A model generated the notes under the pieces. It was not told where the DNA came from, did no database searches, and saw only the letters and a program-made list of their open reading frames with translations. From positions 298,398 through 362,397 of the forward strand of contig CAJNOI010000088.1 in the NCBI GenBank assembly GCA_905250115.1: a DNA stretch of 64,000 bases, given 5' to 3'. A program made the position numbers and the translations under genes. Source of the stretch: Adineta steineri (lineage: Eukaryota > Rotifera > Eurotatoria > Adinetida > Adinetidae). Below, piece after piece: positions 46,201 through 60,257 of this stretch. Position 1 is the stretch's first letter. Every line of letters begins with the position of its first letter.

Positions 46201-47504
46201 ATTTTGATGTGAAGAAAATGAATAACAATAGAAGACTTTGGTATAGGTGATAATTCACATAAAGAATGTCTTCATTCTATTTCATTGGATTTGTAGATTT
46301 CGTTCATGAATGACAGTTACACTCGTGTTCATTTTCTTGTCGATTAAATATCATCTAATGTACTCTCTTTCTCTGTCTCTCTCTCTCACTCTCATTCTCT
46401 TTTTCATATACTTCGTCTCGAAAGTGATTTCATTTTATATACATATTCAACCTATACCTATATGATGGTATGTCACACTCATCGTCCCTCTCTTTTTTTT
46501 CTCTCTATACTGTCGATTAATTCAATGATTGATTGAATATAGAGATAAACAAATATCAACATCATCAAGCAAGTAGATGTAACTAAAATGATGAGAATCT
46601 TTCGTTTTTCTTTTTTCGTACTATTTAATAAAACTTCTTTTTTTTTACTTGATTTATCTATCGGAAATAATTTTATGATAATCATCATTTATTAATTTAT
46701 CTTGTATATTGTTCAATATCGATCTATTCATTTAGAAGAAAAAGAAATAGTTGAAATACCACAGTAGGTGGTATATAAGATGATAAAACAACCCTCAAAA
46801 CTCGAACTGTTACATCATTCATCAGCTTTTATTTCTTCAAACATTGCTACAAATAAAAATTGCCGCCTTAATAATTCGAATATTTCGACAACTAGATATT
46901 AACTATTTTATCTTTTATGATAGAGAAAAAAACATCTATACTGTTTGTTTCGAATCAACTATCATCGTATACTGAATAATAAAAAAAACCTATTAATTAC
47001 ATTTTTTTCTTCTTCTTCCTCTCTTTCTTTGTATTTTTTCCAATCAGATAAGACGTTCTTCTCTTTTATCATTGGATAAAATCAACTATTTAGTCAATCA
47101 ACCAATCCAATTGCAAATAACTTCAGGACAAAAAAAAATGCAAAAGAGAGAGAGAGAAAATTGATGTCTCTTACTTTCTCTCATTTCCTCTCGCATGAAT
47201 GCATTTATCTGATTAGTTGTTCGAAGAAGAAACTAGAATACAGAAATTGCCTTGCACATCGAACCATAAAAAAAGAAAGAGACAGCGCGAAAAGGAAGTA
47301 AGTAATAACAAAAAGAAAAAAAAGAAAAGAATCTTGCGATCTACCCAGTCATACATAGAAAAAATAGCTGTTGTTATCTATGTTACCGGTCGACGCGTGT
47401 AACTTGTAGTTTCAACAAAAGATCCTATCGTAGACAAGATATCAAAAATTTCGATAAATCCTTTTCTATTATCATTACATTCTTTATTCAATTAGATTAT
47501 ATAA
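43240..47504. other. Large gene-free region upstream of the GATA gene
   Basis: This 4.3 kb stretch contains a hAT-like element (44376-44691) and CT-rich tracts near 46365-46400 and 46488-46506. It should include the GATA promoter. Short frames at 44377-44795, 45960-46190 and 47217-47402 are low-complexity or lie in the transposon. Confidence 0.45.
44376..44691. mobile_element. hAT-like non-autonomous transposon with perfect 8-bp duplication
   Basis: The element is flanked by TATGTAGT at 44368-44375 and an identical TATGTAGT at 44692-44699. The ends are imperfect inverted repeats: CATGGTTTCCAATTG at left, and CAGGGTTCCTGATTG read inward from the right. An 8-bp duplication and CAGGG-type ends are hAT features. 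The 316-bp body aligns with the copy at 9919-10206 and carries repeated TTTCTGCCAAAATT-type motifs, but no transposase. Confidence 0.85.
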
Positions 47505-49050
<1,546 letters not shown>

Positions 49051-52000
49051 AATCTATATATACTAAGAAAGAAAAATCTGTCTTATTTTTTTATTTCATA
49101 TTCTTTCTCTCTATATAAATTTTCTTTCGCATGTTGTACATTGTGTTTGTTCATTTATATCAAAAGTCTTGTTTTTCTTTTTTTTTTTGGTCTTCATTCT
49201 CTAATATAGCAGTAATAGATTCTGCCTCAAGCTTTTCGTCATTCCATAAAAGATAGATATCACAAATATGCAGCAAGCTGTTTTAGCCTCTCGTCTCTCT
49301 CTCTCTTCTCTACACGTCTATAACCGTTAAACGATGATCACTACTAACATGGATATCTATCTATTTATCTATCTATCAATCGATCTATCTATTTCTTGTC
49401 GCCCGAGGACACTCCATCTTCTTCTTATACTACGTTTGTTCATTGAATCATCTAGGTAAACATCACCATATGGACACCGTTATGGTTGAGTTCATTAGCG
49501 GTATATAGAAGAAGAAATGACACGATATGGGCGGGCAAGTCAATCGAATAAATGAAAAATCTCATTTTGTAAATGTATAATAATGAAAAGAAAAGAAAAA
49601 CAATACTCTACATAATAGATATAAAGAAATTGATTAATAAATTCATCATCAAGGTCTTCTTTTATATGGAGAAGAAACTGAATACATTCTTTTTATTATC
49701 AATCTTATTCAATGTAATCAACACATATACTAAATTGATGATTTCTGATAGTCATATTAGCTGATGTATTAATCCGATTTGATGTAGAAAATGTTAATGA
49801 AAGAATATAATCGTTAATGATTGAGTCATGATTACAGGTACGTGTAAACTTCACATCGAATAATCATTTTCTTTCTTTTTCATCTTATATACATGCCAAT
49901 GTTGTCGGCATCATTTCTAGTAATTTCGTTTTTTTTATTGCCTCTACCCACCACCATTCATTACTCGCTGTGTGTTGTCGACATAAATGTGCTAACGATA
50001 CAAAATATCGAACCGATAATCGATAGTATTGTTTGATGATGTGCTATTCTTTTTTCTTGTTCTTCTTCAATCATTATCAGCTATTCTCATCATCAAGGCT
50101 ATGTTGGCATGTTCGTGTCAGTTACGCATCAATCGCTATTGGATCCACCGGTTCTTCTTTCTATATATCGGCAGGGTGTGGTTATCACTATCTATTCCTT
50201 TTTTTTGTAGAAAAAAAAGAAAAGGATACATAACCCGACACCATCTGTAGATTTAACTTTGACCAGAAGGCAATTGAACACGACACCATTAAGCTAGGTA
50301 TTATACACAATAATGTTTAAACACGAAACCATCGAGTGACAAAATCGTATTTATCTCTTCTTTTTGTTTTTTCTACTTGTTTGATCTTCTTTTTTAACAC
50401 CTAAACACAACAGAATCGATTTGCTTCATTGAACACAAAACCAATAGTTCATTAGATTTGACACATGTATTGTCTATATATGGATGGGAAAGATGAGATA
50501 AAAAAAGAATGAATGCTTCTTAATAAAATGTGTTAAAATTAAGTAGATATTTAACAATTTGGTTTTTATTCTTTTTTCTATTTTGTTATAAATAAAGATT
50601 CACAAAACTGACATGCTGGGCAATTAGCAAGACTCTTTTCTCCAATATAAACATTGCCGTTATGTTCAATTCATTAGTACCCAACGGCGAAATTCAGCTA
50701 TCGTTGATCTCTATTCAGCTAGTAGATAATAGTCATGTAATTCCATGGAGAGAGAGAGAGTGGATGGGTAAAAGAAATAGACTGGAATGAAAACATCACG
50801 CAGACAAATACAAGCAAATGTGTTACATGATGAACTGATCGATCCCTAAAGCACTATTGATCGTTCATCGGATCTCTTCTTTTTTTTTTGTTTTCTATGA
50901 TTTATTATATCCTTAGTTGAACAACAAACTAAATAATTAGCTTTCTAATAATGATAAGACAAGTCGAGTGTAAGACAAGATAAGGAAGAAAGAAGACTTA
51001 GTAATAGTCTGGTTGACGGAATGCACTTATGTTAAGAACAAAAGCGGTATGACTTTGATCAATAAACATAGAGGAAAAATATTTTGTCTATTAAAAAACA
51101 ATAGGAAATAAATTAATGTTCGATTTTTGAATTCTCATTCGTAAATTTGATAAGCATCAAAGAGTTGTGCTTTATAGTATCTTTTATTTTCTCATACTAT
51201 ATTGTACTACCAATGAAATTCTTCATGACAATATTTTACTTATACTAAAAGTAATATATAAAATGATGATATTGTAAACTAATTGCATGTACCTTGATGA
51301 AAAAAGTAAATTATCATTATGAACGCATTTCTATTTTTTTCTTCATTTGTAATTTATTGATTAGTATCATCAATATAACTAATAGATGAATGTAAACGAA
51401 ATATTTTCGACAATTTTCTATGGCCTTTTAGTAACTATTTATATATAGTTTCATCATTATTATACTTTGATCTATTTAGATAAGAATATCAATTTATGCA
51501 TTTGAATAAAAATGTCGTATTTTTATTAATAATACTATTAAAATTACATTAGCTTATTTTTTCATTTATTTGAACGATATTTTGAAATGAATAACATTTT
51601 CTAAGAAGACTTTTCATATTTATTGAATTATTGTTATACTTGAATGAAGAGTAAAACTTAGAATTTACGAAAAATATACTTTCTACATCTATGAAACTGA
51701 AGAATAAACATTTTCCTATAAAATCAAAGATTTAAACTCACGATGGTTTTTACTTAGTCATAATGTAGTTAGTGAAAAATCAATCGAGTTTTTTCTTACA
51801 GTTGATATTCTAAAAATACCATAACTACATGCAAAAATCTAATACAGTATTATTGATTTCGAATCTTATTGAAAGCTGTTTCAGCAAGCGATGGCGCCAG
51901 GAATCTTGACTAGGGTGGGCTCAAACAATTTCAGGATGGGCTGAGCTCACCCCAGCCCATCCTTGGCGCCGCCACTAATTTCAGCTACCTGTTTGAAAAT

Positions 52001-52410
52001 TGATTTAAATTTTCAGATATTTTCTTCTGATATCTAACGCCATCTATAGGACTTTAATTCCATTGATTTATTTCTATCAAATATTTTCGACCTATCCATC
52101 CTCTATAGTTTTCATTCCTGTCGCTTTTTTTTTATAACAGTGTCGTCATCATCTGACGTTTTTGTAATGTATTTGTGTAGAGCCTAGATAGCAGCAGCTG
52201 TAATACTAATAATAACGATAAAAACAACAACAGTGAGAAGAAAGAATTATCTCTTCGAGGTTGATTATTTATCTGTCAAATTTAAGAAAAACAAAGTTTT
52301 TCTTTTTTTCAATTTATTACTAGAGATACAATATTAGAATTCTATCATGATATTATTAAAATAGTTTTGTATATGTATCGAACGGATAATATATCTTATT
52401 TCCGATTCCA
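49051..52410. other. Gene-free region between the GATA and MEIOC-like genes
   Basis: This 3.4 kb stretch has CT-rich and ATCT-repeat DNA near 49340-49395 and a GC-rich foldback relic at 51891-51976. No exon or RNA gene was recognised. Confidence 0.45.
51891..51976. repeat. GC-rich foldback relic
   Basis: An island of GC in AT-rich DNA. The ends ATGGCGCCAGGA and TCCTTGGCGCCGCC are inverted, and an inner stem GGATGGGCTG/CAGCCCATCC surrounds a GAGCTCACCC loop. It probably derives from transposon ends, but no target duplication is visible. Confidence 0.5.
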
Positions 52411-55400
52411 ATGAACTTTCATTATTCAAAAAATACGACGCACCGTCCACAAAATACTTCTTCACAGTAAGTTACAATCTATTTTGTCTTCATTTTCTTA
52501 AAAGAAAAAAAAGAAAGTGAGTTCATTATACTAATGAATATATTTCATATGTAAATTAGTTTCAACGAAGACGCACGCTGTGATAACGAAGTTAATTTAA
52601 TTTTGGAAAAAAATTACAATCAAAAACTTTTTGAACAATCGATTTATCCTGAACAAACGCAACAACCACAACAACAATCAAGGTAAACTTTCACATCTAT
52701 GCATATTCATAATTATTCAATGTATATTTTTTTGTTTATAGTGTCGTCGTAAATCAAACAGATCAATATTATTTTATGCCAATTCGCGAACAAAGTTCAA
52801 CAATGGCTTTACATACCAATAACAACTCAAATGGTAAATATAAAACTTCTATTTGACTGAACCCTGAGTCTTCTTTTCTTTGATAAGTTAACACTAGTGG
52901 TTTAAAATATAAGATCCATTGACAACAGAAAAAAAAACAGTAACTTTAATATACGTTACTGTTTTGAAATAAGCCTTTTCCTAGAGAATATACTTAATTA
53001 GTACATATTTTATTGTTTTTTTTATTAGAAACGGTCATAGGTCACCTATGACATGCTTTAATCCAAGGTTAATCATTTTCTCAGTGATCCAATTCAAGAT
53101 CTACTGATGTTAATATATTTTGATTTGTACTTGTTGAAATGATGGTAACAATCATTTCATTCTTTACAAATCATAAGATGATATGATCAAAATACAAATT
53201 GAAAGTGCAATATGTCGTGACTCCATCCGTCACGGCCTCTGATTTTGATAGTCATCAATTAAGAGGAAACGATTTTGCACAGCTTTATTATCTTAAAAAT
53301 ATATCTCTAGATAGTTGGAACAATAAAATGACGTTAACCTTGTTCATATACTGTTTCGAAAAAAAATTAATTATATTATATTTCATTGGAATAAATATAA
53401 CATCTATATCTTCCTAAAAATTTTCATCAATTAATCCATAGTTATTTTCTATTGAAATATTTCATCAAGATTTCTATTTTTTTCTGTTAAATTTTATTCA
53501 ATCTAAGATAGAATGTCAAGGACGATGTATGAAATATTCTTTGAATAATTTTAGTAGTCGATAATACATCAATTTCAACAAGTAATCATGATAAACCGTC
53601 CAAACATGATTTATTTGATTATTCTACAACAACATCAAAGACAAGTTCATTTGCTTCAACATCATTAAATAAAGGAAATAATAATTATCATTTGGATGAT
53701 ACTGATCTTGCTGGACTATTTGCATCATCTATTGTTTCAATATCCCGATCAACTACAGCTATTGATAATAAGAATGATATGACAGATAATCCAAATACAT
53801 TAGATGATTTCTTTTTTCAACAAGTTAGTGAAATTGTTTGTTCGCCTCAACAAAATGTTGGACCACCACCAGGCTTTGAAAATTTTCATTTTGATGCATC
53901 ATCATCGGATAGTTTAACAACAGTATCATCAATTAATGCTGCTAATGTTGTTCAATCACAAGTCTCTACTTCAGATACAATCAATTTTAGTCAGTTATTA
54001 CCATCGACCAACGTCGGTAAATATTATTAGAAAAATATTTCGTTTTTTGATTTATTTTCATCAAATATTTCAAAGTATATTTAGATACTCAACAGCAAAC
54101 ATCAATTGGTGGTAATGTTCGTTCATCGTCATCATCTCATTCATCATATACATCCGATGATCAAACAATTTTTTTTCCAATGGCTGCTCATCCTTATTCA
54201 TCACCAAGTCAGATTTTTCCCATTAATACAAGTGTATCAGCAGCAACAAATTCAATAAATTCGAATGCGAAACCATTTATACCCAATAGTCTTTCAAATC
54301 ATGAGAAACAATTTAATTCATATGATAAAAATCGTTCTATAAGTCCGAAACCAACAATAATGGCCGATACTGATACAATATTAAAAGGTGGAGATGCTAC
54401 ACCAAGCCATGTATTTGCATCACCAACTTCATTTTTTAGTAATAGTCATGCAGGTATGTAATTATTAAAGTTATTTGATATATATAAAATATAACTAATA
54501 TATATTTTCATAGATTTTGCTCCAGCAAAACCATCATCGAATAAAACCTCATCTACAAATCGTCAATCATCATCATCAACTTCATCATCAACATCATCTT
54601 CGATTGATGAAGCACTTAGTCAACTAAGCCAACAACATTCACATGCACGAGCACAAACAACTAACAAATTATTTTCCGATGAATCATTATCAATATTCAA
54701 TTTTCCTCAACCAAAAACGACATCAACACATATTGATAAACAACAACGAGCAGTATGTGATAATATTAATTTTCTTGCTTCAATGGCAGCTGGTTCAACA
54801 CCAGTAACACCCGAATCACCTTGGCAAAAAACAACTCATTCCAGTTCGAATTTACAACCTAAAATACAATCAATACGTCAACAACAAACTATTTTACCAC
54901 AATCACCTGCAACAAGTTCTTCTTTTAATATGCAAGAATTACAAGATAGTTTAAATGAACTTTGTTATCGTGGTTTTGATGAACTCAATGCTCTTATACA
55001 AGAACAACGATGGGTAAGGTTAAATTTCAAACATGATGAACAATCTATTATCTGATGTACTTATACATGCAAGTCGTTTCCTTGAAGAAAATAATCTGAT
55101 AGCGTCAATAGATGACACTAAGGTTTTCAATTATTAGTCTTTACTGTATTAATGTCTTTCTTCCTGACCTTAAGAGATTCGGCCCTCTATTTTTCTTGTT
55201 TTCTATTTGTATATTCCATAATATTTTCTCCATTTCTTTTGTTTTCGCTCTATCGGAATTGACAAACTATTATTATTTTTTCTTATCTATCAAGAGACCT
55301 TCTTACTTCCTTTGTCTTATTATGTATCATAAATACTGAATGGTTATCATTTAATTTACATAATAATCTGTGAGTAAGAACAACGCATAACTGAAAAAGA

Positions 55401-58400
55401 CGGAATATTATCTAATTAGTTTTAATATAAAATCGAATATACTATTGTTGAAAGCTTATGAAATAACTGTCTAATATATTCAATTCCCTTTTGACTCATT
55501 GATCATTATTTTATTAAATTCTTGAGGATGTGGGTGGGTAAGGATGCGGATGTGAATGTCAATGAGGGCGAGGTAGAAAGGGTTTGTTTTGATTTCAAAC
55601 CTCCATCCACACGCTCGTTTACAAGTGTCATCGTTCGTATACTCAAAGTCTTTTTACTTTGTATCAATCATCCGATTGTCTTTGTTCGTATTAATTTTAT
55701 CATTTATATATATGAATGTTTTATATTTAGGTACAAAATTATCTAAATTTGAATTCATCATCATTGCCAACATCTAATTCACCATTAGTAAATATAAATG
55801 GTGCAAGTTCTTGTTCATCACGTATATTGATTGTACCAGAATATTTTATATTTAAATGTAAAAAAGTTGAAGTTACTGTAAGTTATTTAATTATTAAATT
55901 CTATTTATTGATTATTATCTATATAGGCATGTCATGTTTATGATGTATTAGCTACTGGACGACCGGAATTACGTTTACGAGATTTAATGTTTGTTTTTAA
56001 ATCATGGAGAGAAACAATTGCAAATGCCGAATTTGTTCATCAAGAAGAAGAAGTGAAATTAAGATTGAATACGGAACATTTTCCTTCATACTATATGAAT
56101 GAAACAATTCTACAAGCAGGTAGATAAAGAATTAATTAGGATTTTATTTTATTCTATCTGGAGAATACTAGAGTTTAAACATCAGATGAATTCCACTATT
56201 TTTAGTAATGTCATTCAGTACGATTCTTTTAGATTAGATCCTTGTTATACTCATAAGAGAGTACATCCTAGGTGGTCTAATTGTATATCTTCGGTATAAT
56301 TAGAACAGCGGAAGTCTGATACATTTAAATAATAGTCTGATTGCATCACTTGTTCTTCTTCCTTATTCTAATTTGAAAATTCAGATATGAAATTTTCATT
56401 AGCTTAATATTCAGTCGAAAAAGACCTAGTCAGTCATAGGAATATAAGAAGTAAGACAAATTATTTATTAAGCATAGACATATATATATATCTGCTTATA
56501 ATAAATGAGTTAGCTATATTTATCCCAGGATGGATAGTATCAAATAATAATTCTAGATCTAGCCTCGTTAGTCTATACAGGAAACAAACTGAATTTCGTA
56601 GTCTTCAAAGATAATTAGATCTATATTTAAGTATAATATAACTTAAACAATTTCTACTCAATTATACTTCTGTATAGGATATAAACTTCCGTGATAGTAT
56701 AAGTTGATATTTGCCTGATTAGGAAATATATTATATATAACACAAAACAATTTATAATAAATTGAATGTTTAAAAGTCATTCATTCAAATAAGGACAAGA
56801 ATTTAATGCAGCTTTCTTCTAGAAATTATATAGTCTAATGTTTTTGGTATTTTTCTAAAAATTTAGCAATAGCTTGTATCTTTTGTTTCAAACTATATGA
56901 ATTACTATTAACAGACCTTTTTGTTCCTTTTGATATTAAGATACATTACTCAACAATTAATTCACTTCCATTGAAACGAAAAAAATACTTCAATTTCATA
57001 AGAGTTTTTCTATAAATATATTCTTCAATTTATATGCTAGTCTATATCTTTTTTTTAAACATATTGAATGATCTCATTGTAAACTTAATCAAGAATATAG
57101 AGATGGAATAAACTAGAAGTGTAAACGGAAATTAATTAAGAAAGATGTTTATATTTTTAGTAGACTGCATTTATTAATGTAGAAGTCCCTTATGAGTTCT
57201 AGATGAATACATTTGTTTTATTTTTAAGTAGAAATATAAAAAAAAGCACTCCTCTAAATGATACTGTATCAAACATTTATGAAAAATTTACTTGATGAAT
57301 TTCTCAGAAATCGATCTCAGACCTATACCATCATGTTTAACTGAGCTATTCACTAAACAAGATTAAGAAATAGTTTATTGGGCTAACTAAGTACTATAAG
57401 TATAAATTTTTTTGTCTGAATGCAGTGCGGTACTGAGCATCTATTTTTAACAATCCCTACTTTTTAAGTGGAAAAAAGAATAACAAGAGGAAGGTCTCAC
57501 AAAATCCTTAAAAAATGAGTGCTCATTAAATGTTTATGCGTGTGCATGTATAATGAATAAAAGAAATTAATTAAAAAAAACGACTCTGTACTAAACTACA
57601 GCTTGATATGCTGTTTCAAATATAAGAAGTAGATGATAAAATTTTGCCTCAAAATACAAAAACCGATTAAAAAATGATGTTGTTTATGAGAACAGGGAGA
57701 AGGCTTTAATAATCACAAACATTGAATAGAAAAAATTCATAATCTTTTTATGGTTAAATGTTAATTTTATTAGTACATAAATAAAATAAGATAAGGATAT
57801 CAAGCGTCAGACAGTTGATTAATAATTAAAAAAATTCCTAGATGCACTAATTACCACGGCTCAAAATAGAAAAAAACACATATCAACCTCTTGATAATAA
57901 TATATTGTATTAAATATACGTCTACGAACGTGTATCATAGTAATATAGAGGCGTATAGCGCTTTTTTTACCTCATGCTAACCGAACCTCGAGTATCGGAT
58001 GAAACGTTTGTAGTATAAACGATTTTCAATAGAATATCTTATTGAATCTAGTAGGTAGCATAACAGAATTGTATAATTACAATAATGTTTGATTCTATGA
58101 TATTAAAATAAAAACTACTTTTATTATGGCACAGTCATAAAGAACATTAATTACTTGTGTCATGCATTATTTATATTATTTAATGTAGCTTTATAAAACT
58201 TAAAAATTTTTATGAATAAAATCAAACGTTCAATAACTCTATAGTTTTTTCTAATACTAAAATATCGATTTAGAGAACTAGAAACAACTTACTCCGCAAT
58301 TTTTGAATCTATTGTTTAATTAATCATTTGTTTGTTTGTTACAGCTTTTGAACGAGTTTATCTCGTAATTCGACAATTAGTCAGTATGACACAACAAGCT

Positions 58401-58583
58401 CGTGCTGCTTTTCAATATGCTACATTAAATGTCTTTCAAATGTCATCTCGACAAACAAGTCAAACATCGTCGAATTTATCTCAGTCATCAAATTCTATTG
58501 CACTCGCTCAACTACAAGCAATGCAACAACCAAAATCATCATCAACTCATCGTATTGGTGGTTCTATGCGTGCAACACCTTAA
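52411..58583 (+). CDS. MEIOC/Bam-family-like protein, Ser/Asn-rich with conserved C-terminal domain
   Basis: Nine exons, 52411-52466, 52560-52682, 52742-52833, 53555-54016, 54085-54453, 54514-55013, 55731-55877, 55927-56119 and 58345-58583, give 2181 nt and 726 aa. The first ~500 residues are low-complexity Ser/Asn/Thr/Gln, with a VGPPPGFENF patch. From about residue 507 a structured domain runs to about 690. It contains ELNALIQEQRW, a Ser/Asn/Pro linker, SRILIVPEYF, a helix with FKSWRETIANAE, and a final helix LVIRQLVSMTQQARAAFQYA. The order and spacing of these blocks resemble the C-terminal domain of MEIOC, which with YTHDC2 controls entry into meiotic prophase, and of its relative Bam. 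The match is remembered pattern, not an alignment, so the family call is moderate. The last intron is 2.2 kb. Confidence 0.72.
55525..55614. repeat. Telomere-like G-rich hairpin element (c)
   Basis: A G-rich left end (GGATGTGGGTGGGTAAGG) is followed by GGATGCGGATGTG and, about 50 bp on, the complementary CCTCCATCCACACGC. It lies in intron 6 of the MEIOC-like gene. Confidence 0.45.
57290..57370 (-). repeat. Possible tRNA-derived (SINE-like) fragment
   Basis: On the minus strand TAGCTCAGTTAA resembles a Pol III A box, and 22-24 nt downstream GAGATCGATTTC resembles a degenerate B box. No full cloverleaf can be drawn, so this is not called a tRNA gene. It lies in the large last intron of the MEIOC-like gene. 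Confidence 0.2.
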
Positions 58584-60257
58584 AGAAGGAAAATTCTCTA
58601 AAATAAGAACCGGTGATGAATTGAGAAAAACAAAAATCAATTATAATCGAAAGATTTTTTTTTCTATTCTCAATAACATCTCGTTTTTTCTTTTGTATGA
58701 ACTTATCACTTCTTTCATTTACTTCCCGACTTCAATGACAACAAAAAAGAAATATAGAAAAAATAAAACAAAAAAAGTATTTTTCTTTTTGTTTCTTATC
58801 TCTTCTCATCATAGTGAAATTGTTTTGTCTATTGTATATGTACGGAATCGAGATGTGCATTTTCTCTTCGAATTGTCCCTTATCTTTTATGTGTAATAAA
58901 CGAAAATTAATGGTCTTTTTTTTTCCTAAATTTATTTCATCTTTCTTATTCCATGTTTATCGTTTATTATTATCAATGCTCTCTACAGTCGCACTACATC
59001 TTTTTCTTCTTCTTCTTTTTTTTGTAATAAAAACATAAGAAAATAGTAGATCCTTTGATGAAACGATATATACAACATAAGTTTTTTTGTTTTCTTTTTC
59101 TTTTAGTTAGGATATTGAATATCTGACATATATTTTATCAACACTTCTAAAAATCTTTGTGAGTATTTTATGTCGATAGTGTAAAAGTCTTGCTTGTATG
59201 TCACAATTCTCATGCTTTTATTGTCTCATGACCTTATGAATAAGTACTTTTATAGTCAGAAGAATTCATGTTATTGTATTATTGTCTGTAAAAAGTGTTA
59301 TGAACACTTCATGATTTTCTCAGACGAGATATCTGCATGTTTTAGTTTATTATGCAGACTGTTCAATACCTTCAGGTATTTTGAAGAGACAAACAAAAAT
59401 GATTATTTGACCTTTCTTTATTCGAATAGCGCAGTAGATAAAGATAGAATATGTCATCGATAATAAATTCTTTTCATATGCATATTTTAATGACGCAAGA
59501 AGAATGTTCAGTACAAACAACAAATTTTAAATTATATTATTGTATTTATAAAATATATTTTACTTCTAGGAATATTCTTTTTCTCTTATAATTAATCAAA
59601 ACTAACTTGAATATTATTTAATCGAAAAAGAACTCGAGGATTTGATGAAATACTTTAAGTATAAGAGAAAAATGACAAAAATATTCTAATATAAACTCTT
59701 AGTATTAAGTACTTTAAGTCTACAAAGATGAAAAAGATGGATAGTAATTATTTTTTTTCATGCATAAAACAGATGTTGACTTCTTTTATTCCATCCTACA
59801 GTCTACATTTTTCTTAATAAAATAATTATAAGTTGATCATGCATGTTTATTCATGTGAATAGCCGGTAAAACATCGGCAGAGTACTACTCTAGACATTCA
59901 TTTCAAATGTAGTTATAATATGAATAAAACTCTTGTCTTAAGGTAATATTCATTGTTACGAATAGAGTACATTTGTAAAAATAACTATCTTTCATGTTTA
60001 CCAAATATTTTATTCATAGAATAATAATCGCAGTCTATTACTTTTCAGTTGATAAAGTGTTGTGACATGCTTTAGTTTTTCTTTTCTATATATCTATCTA
60101 TTAAGATTATATTTGATAGATTGCTCATTTTAAAAAGAAAAGAAAAAATGAAATAATTTAGTTTTTATCTTTAGATTTTGTTGTTATATAGGTTTATGAT
60201 GTTTGTGTTAAAAACATAATAACAATCAAAATAATAGTTCATATCAAAAATATATGC
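58584..60257. other. Intergenic between the MEIOC-like and nuclear receptor genes
   Basis: AT-rich, T-run-rich 1.7 kb. It should hold the upstream gene's 3' UTR and the receptor promoter. Short frames here (58429-58896, 58814-59038, 59194-59463) have no coding signature. Confidence 0.45.
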
